From Cherax quadricarinatus (Eukaryota; Arthropoda; Malacostraca; Decapoda; Parastacidae), in contig NW_027195549.1 of assembly GCF_038502225.1 (NCBI RefSeq), positions 1-64,000 on the forward strand: a DNA stretch of 64,000 bases. Reading direction: 5' to 3'. Of the stretch, positions 21,499 through 33,600 are shown in pieces. Position 1 is the stretch's first letter; every line of letters starts with the position of its first letter. A program made the translations under genes and the position numbers. The notes beneath the pieces were generated by a model. It was given only the letters and a program-made list of their open reading frames with translations, made no database searches and had not been told where the DNA came from.

Positions 21499-22213
21499 CA
21501 ACGATGAGAAATTTCAATTACTCAGATATGGTAAACATGAGGAAATTAAATCTTCATCAGAGTACAAAACAAATTCTGGCCACAAAATAGAGCGAAACAC
21601 CAACGTCAAAGACCTGGGAGTGATTATGTCGCAGGATCTCACCTTCAAGGACCATAACATTGTATCAATCGCATCTGCTAGAAAAATGACAGGATGGATA
21701 ATGAGAACCTTCAAAACTAGGGAGGCCAAGCCCATGATGACACTCTTCAGGTCACTTGTTCTATCTAGGCTGGAATATTGCTGCACTCTAACAGCACCTT
21801 TCAAGGCAGGTGAAATTGCCGACCTAGAAAATGTACAGAGAACTTTCACGGCGCGCATAACGGAGATAAAACACCTCAATTACTGGGAGCGCTTGAGGTT
21901 TCTAAACCTGTATTCCCTGGAACGCAGGAGGGAGAGATACATGATTATATACACCTGGAAAATCCTAGAGGGACTAGTACCGAACTTGCACACGAAAATC
22001 ACTCACTACGAAAGCAAAAGACTTGGCAGACGATGCACCATCCCCCCAATGAAAAGCAGGGGTGTCACTAGCACGTTAAGAGACCATACAATAAGTGTCA
22101 GGGGCCCGAGACTGTTCAACTGCCTCCCAGCACACATAAGGGGGATTACCAACAGACCCCTGGCAGTCTTCAAGCTGGCACTGGACAAGCACCTAAAGTC
22201 AGTTCCTGACAAC
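21499..22213 (+). mobile_element. A3: A LINE fragment cut at both ends
   Basis: About 715 bp from the C-terminal half of A ORF2 (YNDEKFQLLRYGKH to LALDKHLKSVP), on the plus strand inside the minus-strand C LINE. It is open and very similar to A1 and A2. It lacks the A 3' tail, stopping just where A1 continues with the gatcagccggg tail. acaac is present at both junctions. Confidence 0.9.
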
Positions 22214-22457
22214 TGCTGTTGCTTGTTTCTCCCCCATCTCACCCTTCTCCTTCATCTGATTTAATAACCTGACCATGAAATCCTTATCAACTCCCAATAT
22301 TGCAGGGAAAATTCAGCCGGGAGACTGTCTATTCCAGGTGTTTTGCCCTTCCTCATTCCCATTAATGCCATCTCTATTTCCTCTACCATAATTACCCCTC
22401 CTAATGCGTTCCTATCACTGTTGCCTAAATTGCACATCACATACTCACACACCTTCT
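22214..22457 (-). pseudogene. C LINE, start of reverse transcriptase
   Basis: Minus-strand translation gives VCEYVMCNLGNSDRNALGG, then MRKGKTPGIDSLPAEF, the usual N-terminal block of LINE reverse transcriptases (GKAPG-D-LP-EF). It ends at the Gypsy insertion site. The matching upstream part of the C LINE lies on the other side of the Gypsy tandem at 38327. Confidence 0.85.
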
Positions 22458-23462
22458 TGTGAAGGCTTACTCAGCCCTGTAACAACTTCAGTCAGTATTA
22501 CTAAGGCTGGCTCCTCCTCAGGAAAATTAATGCATAGAGAAAGAACAAAAACTGACAAACATAAACACTTTATTATTTAGAAAATATAAAATATAAAACA
22601 CTTAAATATGAAATATTGATCCTACATTAAAGAAAATGAAAAATGAAAAATATAAATGATATCTGAATTCAATGCTAATATATATATAAAATTGGGTGTC
22701 TGGTGTTGGTGACACTGCGTGTTGTTGAAATCGTAGCCGTTGCTGATGATGTGGGGGAGGGGTTGAAGGTGTTGGTGACAACCCACCAGCTCGTTTTTCA
22801 CAGAGTCTATAGCCATAAATAATCTATCCAGATGACAGGAAAGCAGGTTCTTTACCGCTGCAATGATGATAGGTTACGTCCTGCAACTTCATACATGTGC
22901 ACAGGTAAGTAGATAAAACATGGGACATCTCAGGACGTTAGTCCATCTCCTTCAATTCTAATCGTTGGTTGGCAGGCGACCCATTCTGTCATTCCAAGTT
23001 GGAAAGAGACAGGTTACCCACTGCTTAAGAAATCACTCTCCATGATAAGTACAATATCTAAAAGACATGGTGATTATTAAGACATTTAACATAGAGCAAG
23101 ACTGAAAGGACTAAGTTTATTATTGGTCAAAAGTGAAGCTTTCAACCAATAAGTCCACTAGAATATGAGCAGGCATGTACTTACAGTAGTGCTGGCAGCT
23201 GTGAGTCTAGTGATTACTGTTTGATTGGAGCCCCACACATCACCTTTCGGGGGAGGGGAAGAGGGAGGAGAAGGGATAGCGGGAGCTAGACTGACCCTAC
23301 CTTTACAAGCAGCCGGCAATCAAACTATCACTTTCGGTTGGGGGAAAACAGGGGGAGAATAGTGGGAGCTAGACTTACCCTACCTTAACAAGTAGCCGGC
23401 AATCAAACTATTTTTACTGTATACTCCCTCGCTACTCCTATCTATTGAACTTTTCCCTCACA
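22458..23462 (-). repeat. Gypsy LTR 1 (3' LTR of E1), 1005 bp
   Basis: On the minus strand it starts TGTGAGGGAAAAG and ends CCTTCACA. A purine tract (ctcccccat on the plus strand from 23463) lies just outside, in the polypurine-tract position. It differs from the other two LTRs by a tandem duplication of about 80-90 bp around 23240-23410 (gggagctagac segment twice). A TATA-like TATATATA (about 22680-22690) and a following AATAAA (near 22570) are placed as expected for promoter and poly(A) signal. Confidence 0.88.
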
Positions 23463-23529
23463 CTCCCCCATACCAAGACTTATAGTCAAGGAGTATAAGA
23501 AGAATAGGTGAGGAAAAAGTTCTAACACA

Positions 23530-25965
23530 TGGAAGTCGCGTAAAACAAATCTTCTACTGACTGTCACGACTTAAACAGTCAGAGAAATAAATGGATGAAC
23601 CATTGATATACACTATATGGAACTTAAAAGCTTGGAGAGCCAATGTCCACCTCAAGAGGCGACTGTTGGTTCCCTTAAAAGTTTCTAGGTATATCAAAGG
23701 TTTGTGATCCGTTTCTAAAATGAATTCTTATCCCAATAAATAAAATTTAAGCTTGGAGATACCCCACACAAGGGCCAAACATTCCTTTTCTATGGTGGAG
23801 TATCTCGTTTCTGTGGGAAGGAAGTTTTAGATCTAATAAATATACAGGAACTAGGAGTGTGTGCATTTTGTGCGGTAAACACCTATTGCAAGAACTATAC
23901 TTCTTTGTAACCTGAGAGTACATGCTTGGCCAAAAATAAGTGTGCTTGAGCTTATGCCATGTCTTATGATGGGCCAAGTGTTTGGTCACTGGTAAATCAT
24001 GAGCCATTTGAAGAACAGTCTCTCGACATGGTTTAGGAACAACAAGGAGGGAATAATCTATCACTGAAGAATGAGATTTAAATACAGATTTATATAAGAT
24101 ACCATTAATATATTCAAACTTATGAGATACGTATCTCCCATGGATAACTTTGTTGTTAAAAGTTTGATTATGAAAATCCCGAAGTGAAGGGCAATTGCGC
24201 TGTATATTGACAAAGTCATCCTTGGACATAAAATCTGGGAAAATAAAAGGACTTACGGTGGGAGAAGAGGACGTAGGAGAAGCTGGGATTATGGTCTGAG
24301 CCTTAGTCAAGACATTGAGAGTGCTGGAGGCAATACCCTTATTTTCACCTGACGAGTGGACAGGTGATCCTGCCACCTTACTATCGAGAGCAGTATCATC
24401 TGTTTCCACCCCCAAATGAACAGTACGAGACAATGCAGCTTCCGGTGTGGAATTGTTAAGAGGATTATTTAACTTGCAAGGAAGAGCTGGAAAACTTAGA
24501 TCCACGGGTGGTGACGAAAGATCCGCCTCTGAAGGAAGAACAGCACCTTTAATGTTACCCACTATTATAGACCAAGTAATTGGGGCTAGTACCGCATTAG
24601 TCCAACAGGTGAACCATTTAGTTTTCAAGTAACAACGTATTGTAGGGAAAGTATTTTCACGACCCAAGTAATCTGAAAGAATAGAGGACACACGAGAGGT
24701 TTTACAGTAAGAGAACAGTTTGTCCGAAATTAAGATGCACGTATATCCAGTGTCACGTAATATGTCTGAGATTTTTATACCATTAACTGTTCCTGAACAG
24801 AAGGGTGCTTGGTCATTACAGTCTTTAAAACATCTTCCAACTTTTTGGACCTTCTTAGAAGGACAATCGGGACGTTTATGTCCCTTAACACCACACAGAT
24901 GACAAACAGGAATAAAAGAAGTCATTTTACTTTCCACTAGAGGCTTTGATTTCTTAAGATCTGATGAACCCTTGCCCTTAGGGTTCGATCCCTTTAGGTC
25001 TTTATAGGAATTGTGAGCCTCAGCATACAAGTCAGCGGCCTCAGCAACTTCCTCAGCTTTAATCAGGTTACATTCTCTAATGAATGTTCTTATCTGGTGG
25101 GGAAGAGCTGTCAGGAACTGGTCAGCAACCATGAAGTCTGTAAGAGATTCATAACTGTGATCAATTCCTGAACTCTCTATCCAAAAGTCGAGCAAACGAA
25201 AGAGTGTTACCTGTAACTACTGAAAGTTCTGGCCAGACTGTAAGGTGGCATACCTGAAATCTTTCCTGTAAGAATTTGTGGTTTTTTGATATGTTTTAAG
25301 GATTGCCTTCTTCAGTAGGTTATAATTACATATGATATCCTGCGACAAAGTTGCATAGATATTCAAAGCTGTACCAGAAAATAACATTCCTAACCTGGTA
25401 GCCCAGGTGTCAGGCCATTCACAGAGGGTAGCGGTATTTTCAAACCTGATAATGTATGAAGTAATGTCTTCACCCTCTGTGAAGGGAGGCAAATTAGGTG
25501 TTGGAATATGTGCCCTAGCTGCATGATGTTCAATTACTCCTTCCTCTAATTGTTGTTGTGTAAGAGTTAACTTTTTATTCTTTAATTCAAGGTGAGCTAT
25601 TTCGAGCTCGTGATCTTTTTCTCTCTCTCTTAATTCATGTTCTCTAGCTCTTTCCTCATGTTCTCTAGCTCTCTACTCACGTTCTCTAGCTCTCTCCTCA
25701 TGATCAAGTCTATTATGCTCCTTTTTGTCTTCTCTCTCTCTTTCTGTCTTTCTTTGATTTCCTTTCAATTCTCTCTCTCCTTTTTCTCTTCTCTTTCGAT
25801 TCTCTCTCTCCTTTTCCTCCTGTCTTTCCCTTTCTGTCTCTCTTCTCTCTCAATTCTCTCTCTTTCAATTCTTTCCTGGATCTTAGCACTAATGAAAGAT
25901 TCTAATTTTTTTCCTGTTATTCCTAACTTACATCCAGCATTCATCCAAAACTGGTATTCCTCCAT
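23530..25965 (-). pseudogene. E1 gag-protease-integrase-RNase H remnant
   Basis: It starts at ATG 25965 (MEEYQFW) with a Glu/Arg-rich coiled-coil-like stretch. A SCAN-like Gag region (FMVADQFLTALPHQIR) is followed by a CCHC knuckle (CHLCGVKGHKRPDC), then a protease core (ILRDTGYTCILI). Next comes the H2C2 zinc region of integrase (LAHHKTWH...CNRC). The sequence then jumps directly into the end of reverse transcriptase and RNase H (STIEKE, then TDHKPLIYLE in another frame). The integrase catalytic core and almost all reverse transcriptase are missing. There are frameshifts near 25210 and 23780, and a stop in RNase H near 23729. It is not autonomous. Confidence 0.85.
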
Positions 25966-26512
25966 ACTTGCAAGAACTTAAACTACCCGGGGGAAAATGA
26001 AACGGGTCTCAAAGAAAACGGAGGGTTCAATTCCTGCTCCGCTCAAACTGTAAATAAACCAGAGGGCTCGATCCCTGCTTCAATTAAACAATGTGTATTA
26101 ATGAAAACGAAGGGTTCTGTGCTGGCTCTGAGCAAACAGTAAGTAGAATGGGGTCCCTTGACCATCCAATCTTCTCACCAGCAAATCAAGAGTGTCCTAC
26201 GACAGTTCCCTTGATATAATAAAGAGCTCAATGAAACAAATTGTCACTGGAAAATCTCGGGTCCCTAGAGTCTAATTCTCCAAAGTGTTTCAAGCTCGAA
26301 AAAAGGTGGCAGAATTAACTATTATATCCTGCCTGACTTGACTTACAATAAATTAAGACTATAACAATCACCAAATCTTTTAAATACATGTACCGTAGTC
26401 CTACCATAGAGAATGATTACTCATGGCTGGTGGTAACCGTCTGTTCTATGCGGCGTTGAAGTTCCAATGGTAGATTCGAGATGGAGTTTAATCTTGATTC
26501 AGTCGAGTTGAT

Positions 26513-26528
26513 CCTGGCAAGGTTGCCA
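26513..26528 (-). promoter_or_regulatory. Candidate primer binding site of E1
   Basis: The minus strand reads TGGCAACCTTGCCAGG starting two bases inside the LTR end. A TGG start directly after the 5' LTR is where the 3' CCA end of a primer tRNA pairs. The same sequence follows the LTR at 37391. The tRNA was not identified. Confidence 0.65.
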
Positions 26529-26530
26529 CT

Positions 26531-27452
26531 TGTGAAGGCTTACTCAGCCCTGTAACAACTTCAGTCAGTATTACTAAGGCTGGCTCCTCCTCAGGAAAAT
26601 TAATGCATAGAAAAAGAACAAAAACTGACAAACATAAACACTTTATTATATAGAAAATATAAAATATAAAACACTTAAATATGAAATATTGATCCTACAT
26701 TAAAGGAAATGAAAAATGAAAAATATAAATGATATCTGAATTCAACGCTAATATATATATAAAACTTGGGTCTCTGGTGTTGGTGACACTGCAAGTTGTT
26801 CAAACCGTAGCCATTGCTGATGATGTGGGGGAGGGGTCGCAGGTGTTGGTAACAACCCACCGGCTCGTTCTTCACAGAGTCTATAGCCGTAAATAATCTA
26901 TCCAGATGACAGGAAAGCAGGTTCTTTACCGCTGCAATGATGAGGGGTTACGTCCTGCAACTTCATACATCTGCACAGGTAAGTAGATAAAACATGGGAC
27001 GTCTCAGGACGTAAGTCCGTCTCCTTCAATTCTAATCGTTGGTTGGCAGGCGACCCATTCTGGCATTCCAAGCTGGAAAGAGACAGGTTACCCACTGCTT
27101 AAGAAATCACTCTCCATGGTAAGTACAATACCTAAAAGATGTGGTGATTATTAAGACATTTAACATAGAGCAAGACTGAAAGGACTAAGTTTATTATTGG
27201 TCAAAAGTGAAGCTTTCAACCAATAAGTCCACTACAATATGAGCAGGCATGTACTTACAGTAGTGCTGGGAGCTGTGAGTCTAGTGATTACTGTTTGATC
27301 GGAGCCCCACACGTCACCTTTCGGAGGGGGGGGGGAGAGGGAGAAGGGATAGCGGGAGCTAGACTTACCCTACCTTAACAAGTAGCCAGCAATCAAACTA
27401 TTGTTACTATATACTCCCTCGCTACTCCTATCTATTGAACTTTTCCCTAACA
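26531..27452 (-). repeat. Gypsy LTR 2, shared by E1 and E2, 922 bp
   Basis: It is bordered on the left by the primer-site side of E1 and on the right by the polypurine side of E2 (ctcccccat from 27453), so it serves as 5' LTR of E1 and 3' LTR of E2. No target duplication flanks it. Confidence 0.9.
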
Positions 27453-27543
27453 CTCCCCCATACCAAGACTTATAGTCAAGGAGTATAAAAAGAATAGGCG
27501 AGGAAAAAGTTCTAACACATGGAAGATGCGTAAAACAAATCTT

Positions 27544-30483
27544 CTACTGACTGTCACGACTTAACCAGTCAGAGAAATAAATGGATGAACCATTGATATA
27601 CACAATATGGAACTTAAAAGCTTGGAGAGCCAATGTCCACCTCAAGAGGCGACTGTTGGTTCCCTTAAAAGTTTCTAGGTATATCAAAGGTTTGTGATCC
27701 GTTTCTAAAATGAATTCTTTTCCCAATAAATAAAATTTAAGCTTGGAGATACCCCACACAAGGGCCAAACATTCCTTTTCTATGGTGGAGTATCTCGTTT
27801 CTGTGGGAAGGAAGTTTTAGATCTAATAAATATACAGGAACTATGAGTGTGTGCATTTTGTGCAGTAAACACCTATTGCAAGAACTATACTTCTTTGTAA
27901 CCTGAGAGTACATGCTTGGCCAAAAATAAGTGTGCTTGTGCTTATGCCATGTCTTATGATGGGCCAAGTGCTTGGTCACTGGCAAATCATGAGCCATTTG
28001 AAGAACAGTCTCTCGGCATGGTTTAAGAACAACAACGAGGGAATAATCTATCACTGAAGAATGAGATTTAAATACAGATTTATATAAGATACCATTAATA
28101 TATTCAAACTTAGGAGATACGTATCTCCCGTGGATAACTTTGTTGTTAAAAGCTTGATTATGACAATCCCGAAGTGAAGGGCAATTGCGCTGTATATTGA
28201 CAAAGTCATCCTTGGACATAAAATCTGGGAAAATAAAAGGACTTACGGTGGGAGAAGAGGAGGTAGGATTAGTTAGTTTAATATGTTTATTATGCACCCC
28301 ATACCCATCCTGTGGGCGGTAGTCAAAAGATTACAGAGGTACATAATTGGTCCAGGGACTGGACTCCAAAGTTTTGATAGCTGAGCAAGTTACAAAGGTA
28401 ATGAACTAGATCTGGTCATAATCATGACCAAGTTACAAAGGTAATGAGCTCCAGGTTGAGCTGGTCACACTCATGAATAATTGCAAAGGTAATGAATCAT
28501 AAACACATTAATCATGAGAATTTACAAAGGTAATGAGCTCCAGGTAGAGCTGGTCACAATCATGACAAGTTTCAAAGGTAATGAATGATAAACACGTTAT
28601 GACATGATTACAATCATAGACAAATTACAGAGTAATGAGCAGTTAACAAACATAGTAGGGAATTCATCCAATGCCCCAACAACAGATGTTGCTAGGTGCC
28701 TGTCTCTCCTCGGTAGACAGCCATTGCAAACAGCAGCAAGTTGCCCAGGGATCTGCTGCTTGCACGAGCGCCATCGACCCTCCCCAAGAGGTCCAAGAAG
28801 CCAGTGACTCCGTTAGCAGCCCGATGGAGAGCTGTCCTAGGGACATGTCAGCGTCCTGGTGGACACCAAGTTGACTGAAGATCCCAGGCCCTCGTGTGCA
28901 CGGATGATGAAGCTTGAGGAACTGAGTACACACTGCCTGTGGCACACCTGGCAGCTGCCTCGCGGTCGAACTCCACGATGCTGTCCCTGTAGTGGAAGTT
29001 CCTGTGAGCCCGGCTGGGATTATGATCTGAGCCCTAGTCAAGACATTGAGAGTGCTGGAGGCAATACCCTTATTTTCACCTGACGAGTGGACAGGTGATC
29101 CTGCCACCTTACTATCGAGAGCAGTATCATCTGTTTCCACCCCCAAATGAACAGTACGAGACAATGCAACTTCTGGTGTGGAATTGTTAAGAGGATTATT
29201 TAACTTGCAAGGAAGAAGAGCTGGAAAACTTAGATCCACGGGTGGTGACGAAAGATCCGCCTCTGAAGGAAGAACGGCACCTTTAATGATACCCACTATT
29301 ATAGACCAAGTAATTGGGGCTAGTACCGCATTAGTCCAACCGGTGAACCATTTAGTTTTCACACCCAAGTAATCTGAAAGAATAGAGGACACACGAGAGG
29401 TTTTACAGTAAGAGAACAGTTTGTCCAAAATTAAGATGCGCGTACATCCAGTGTCACGTAATATGTCTGAGATTTTTATACCATTAACTGTTCCTGAACA
29501 GAAGGGTGCTTGGTCATTACAGTCTTTAAAACATCTTCCAACTTTTTGGACCATCTTAGAAGGACAATCGGGACGTTTATGTCCCTTAACACCACACAAA
29601 TGACAAACAGGAATAAAAGAAGTCATTTTACTTTCCACTAGAGGCTTTGATTTCTTAAGATCTGATGAACCCTTGCCCTTAGGGTTCGATCCCTTTAGGT
29701 CTTTATAGGAATTGTGAGCCTCAGCATACAAGTCGGCGGCCTCAGCAACTTCCTCAGCTTTAATCAGGTTACGTTCTCTAATGAATGTTCTTATCTGGTG
29801 GGGAAGAGCTGTCAGGAACTGGTCAGCAACCATGAAGTCTTTAAGAGATTCATAACTGTGATCAATTCCTGAACTCTCTATCCAAAACTCGAACAAACGA
29901 AGGAGTGTTACCTGCAACTACTGAAAGTTCTGGCCAAGCTGTAAGGTGGCATACCTGAAATCTTTCCTGTAAGAATTTGTGTTTTTTTTTATATGTTTTA
30001 AGGATTGCCTTCTTCAGTAGGTTATAATTACATATGATATCCTGCAACAAAGTTGCATAGATATTCAAAGCTGTACCAGAAAATAACATTCCTAACCTGG
30101 TAGTCCAGGTGTCAGCAGACCATTCACAGAGGGTAGCGGTATTTTCAAACCTGATAATGTATGAAGTAATGTCTTCACCCTCTGTGAAGGGAGGCAAATT
30201 AGGTGTTGGAATATGTGCCCTAGCTGCATGATGTTCAATTACTCTTTCCTCTAATTGTTGTTGTGTAAGAGTTAACTTTTTATTCTCTAATTCAAGGCGA
30301 GCTTTTTCGAGCTCGCGAGCTTTTTCTCTCTCTCTCTTAATTCATGTTCTCTAGCTCTTTCCTCATGTTCTCTAGCTCTCTACTCACGTTCTCTAGCTCT
30401 CTCCTCACGATCAAGTCTATCACGCTCCTTTTTGTCTTCTCTCTCTCTTTCTGTCTTTCTTGGATTTCTCTTTCAATTCTCTC
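27544..30483 (-). pseudogene. E2 gag-protease-integrase-RNase H remnant
   Basis: Same domain order and same integrase-to-RNase H junction as E1. It shows the CHLCGVKGHKRPDC knuckle, DTGCTRIL protease core and H2C2 zinc region, and an open RNase H end (TDHKPLIYLETF to FSDWLSRDSQ, 27544-27768). It has an extra ~740 bp insertion at 28273-29014 and a 37 bp deletion near 29356. The Gag start is missing: at 30483 the sequence meets the D1 LINE, and about 470 bp present in E1 (25770-26237) are absent. It is dead as a gene. Confidence 0.85.
28273..29014. mobile_element. Unidentified ~740 bp insertion in E2
   Basis: This segment is absent from the matching place in E1 (near 24270). It contains caaaggtaatgaa-type imperfect repeats of about 55 bp (28390-28600) and a GC-richer part (28660-29010) with no clear domain. 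I saw no terminal repeats or clear target duplication, so the class is unknown. Minus-strand coding across it is a read-through of the E2 frame. Confidence 0.55.
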
Positions 30484-30512
30484 ATTATTATTATTATTAT
30501 AATCAAAAAGAA

Positions 30513-30540
30513 GCGCTAAGCCACAAGGGCTATACAGCGC
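30513..30540 (-). promoter_or_regulatory. 3' tail hairpin of the D LINE
   Basis: In RNA sense the 28 nt fold as outer stem GCGCT/AGCGC and inner stem AGCC/GGCT with loop CTTGT. The SINE at 42573 has a hairpin of the same length with a changed inner stem. It is the likely recognition site for the D reverse transcriptase. Confidence 0.65.
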
Positions 30541-30679
30541 TGCAGGGTAGGGAAGGAAGCAAGGGAATTGGATGGCAGAAGGGAGGGGGGATGATCAGCA
30601 GGTTACAGAAAACAGCGGGGCAGGGGATAGTACGGGGGTAGAGGGTAGCAAGAGATTCAAGTAGAAAGGGCTGAAAGTA

Positions 30680-33600
30680 TCAGAATTTGTGAAGTAAGTC
30701 AGTCGTTGTCAAAAAGTCAATGAGAGAGTCCGGATGAAAGGTGGGTCCATCAGCGAGAAGGGAAGGTAAAGAGAGAGCAGCGGGGCGAAGACGACGACAG
30801 AGGTAAATTCTGCGTGCTCGTTGATAAAGTGGGCAGTCCAACAGAATGTGGCTGACTGATAATGGAGCTTGGCAATTCTCACAGAGAGGAGCAAGACGCC
30901 TCTCCATGAGATATCCATGAGTAAGACGAGTATGGCCAATGCGAAGACGGGAGAGAGTAGTCTCCCAACCTCGACACTGGTGATAAGAAGACGGCCAGTA
31001 ACCTATACTCGGTTTAATAGACTGAAGTTTGTTGCCGAGCATAGTAGACCAACGTTGTTGCCAACGGGTGTGAAGGTGGGAAGATATTACAGCAAAATAG
31101 TCCGTACATGGAATACCTCTATAAGAAACTGGTAGGTCATGTACTGCTGACCGCGCAGCAGTGTCTGCCTGTTCATTGCCCTGTACGTCAACATGACCAG
31201 GGACCCAACAAAAAACAATATCTTTATGCTTAGTAAAGATGCGGCGTAGCCAAAGTTGGATACGGAGGACTAAGGGGTGAGGTGTATCAAATTTTTGTAT
31301 AGCCTGTAAAGCACTAAGGGAGTCTGAGACAACCACAAATGATGACACAGGCATAGATGCAATACGGATAAGCGCTGTAAGGATGGCATATAATTCAGCA
31401 GTAAAAATACTAGCTGAAGATAGTAAATGCCCTTGTACGACGCTGTCCGGAAACACTGCTGCGAATCCTACGCCGTCAGAAGACTTAGAGCCATCTGTGT
31501 ACACAGCAATGGCATGAGAATGAGAGTGAAAGTGGTCAAGAAAAAGAGAGCGGGAAGCGACCGTAGACAGTTGGGCTTTCGAGCAAGGGAGGGAGAAAGA
31601 ACAGACTCGAACAGCTGGAACTTCCCAGGGGGGTAGGGAAAAGTGAGATGCTACATGTACATAGAAAGGTGGTAGTTGAAGAGAAGACAAGAGCGAATGA
31701 AGGCGAAGAGAGAAGGGACGGAGTAAGCAGGGGCGGCGAACAAATAAAGAATGTCTACTAATATCAGTGACCATTCTATAAATGGAAGGATTGCGGAGAT
31801 CATGAGAGCGTACATAGTAGCGCAGGCAATGGGCATCACGGCGATCGGATAAGGATGGAACGTTCGCTTCTGCATAGAGGCTTTCGACAGGGGAAGAGCG
31901 AAAAGCACCAAGGCATAAACGTAATCCTTGGTGATGAATGGGGTTAAGGCTAGAGAGAGTAGCAGGAGATGCCGCTGAATAGATCTGGTCACCATAATCA
32001 AGTTTCGATAAAATAAGGGTGGAATGTAGGTGAAGGAGGGTTCGACGATCAGCTCCCCACGAAAGATGAGCAAGGGTTTTAAGAAGGTTCAGCCGGCTGT
32101 GACAAGTTGCCTTCAGAGAGGTAATGTGAGGTTTCCAGGATAACCTACGATCAAAGAGGAGGCCCAGAAACTTGACTGTATCACGTTCAGGGATACGTGA
32201 GCCATAGAGGTACAAAGGATGATCGGAGATGACAGAGCGTCTAGTGAAAGTGATTTGGTGGGTTTTAGTGCTGGAAAATTTAAACCCATGTGTGGTGGCC
32301 CAATTGGAAACACGGTCGACTGCATGCTGGAGAGAAACTGTAAGGAGGTGACAGTCAGCGCCTGCACAGGCAATAGCGAAGTCATCAACATAGAGTGATG
32401 ACCAAATATTTGATGGAAGACTAGAGGCCAAATCATTAATAGCAAGGAGAAAAAGTGTTGTGCTCAGAACACATCCCTGGGGGACACCTTCAGCTTGGAT
32501 AAAGTCCGGGGAGAGCACATTATTAACCCGAACACGGAAATGCCTGTCAGTTAAAAAGTTCTTAAGGAAGGATGGTAGATTGCCTCGAAGGCCTAAGGAG
32601 TGGGCTTGGGCTAAAATATTATACCTCCAAGTTGTGTCATATGCCTTCTCAAGGTCAAAAAATATGGCAATAACTGAGTGGTTATTCGCAAAGGCATTAC
32701 GAACATACGTATCCAAGCGCAGTAAGGGGTCTATGGTAGAACGTCCCTTACGAAAGCCATATTGACGAGTGGAGAGACTGTTGTGTGTCTCTAAATACCA
32801 CACTAAACGTCTATTTACTAGACGTTCCATTACTTTGCAAACTGCACTGGTAAGAGCAATGGGACGATAGTGGGAGGTTTCATGTCCCGTAGTGCCTGGT
32901 TTGCGGAAAGGGAGAACAATGGCGGATTTCCACAGCTGTGGAAGAACTCCTTGTGACCAAATAAGATTGTAAAGGCGTAATAGGACTGCAAGGGCTGACT
33001 GATGTAAATGTTGTAGCATACGAATATGAATGTCGTCGGGCCCAGCTGCCGATGATCGACAAGCTGAGAGTGTTGCCTCCAGTTCTTGAAGTGTAAAAGG
33101 CACATTATACTGTTCTTCTCTGAGAGAAGAAAAGTCCAAGGGTGCTAACTCTCTGGCAGACTTTGAGGAAAGAAATGAGGGGCATAGATGGAGTCCCTGA
33201 GAAATACGGACCAGATGATTGCCAATTTCATTGGCAACATCTAGTGGGTTTGCTATATCAACACCGGCAACCCGCAGAACAGGAGCCGGGTCAGGAGAAT
33301 ATTTACCACTCAGTTTTCGTACTTTTTTCCAGACTGCACTCATAGAGGAAGCAGAGGTGATGGTGGAGACATAATCTCGCCAGCAAGTGCGTTTAGCGTC
33401 ACGGATGACACGGCGAGCGATCGCACGCTTCTGTTTAAAATCAAGGAGTCGCTCTGTGGTTCTATTGTACCGGTACCTGCCCCATGCAGCGCGTTTCAAA
33501 CGTACTGCACGAGCACAAGCAGGAGACCACCAAGGCACGCATTTCTGAGAATGCCTGCCCGAAGTTTGGGGTATAGAATGAGAAGCTGCGGTGAAAACGG

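Noticed and set aside
24900..25200. Possible host gene with a SCAN domain
   Set aside because: The SCAN-like part is followed by a CCHC knuckle, a protease core and integrase within an LTR element, so it is retroelement Gag.
30869..32765. Several plus-strand frames of 60-101 codons within D1
   Set aside because: They are antisense shadows of the intact ORF2.
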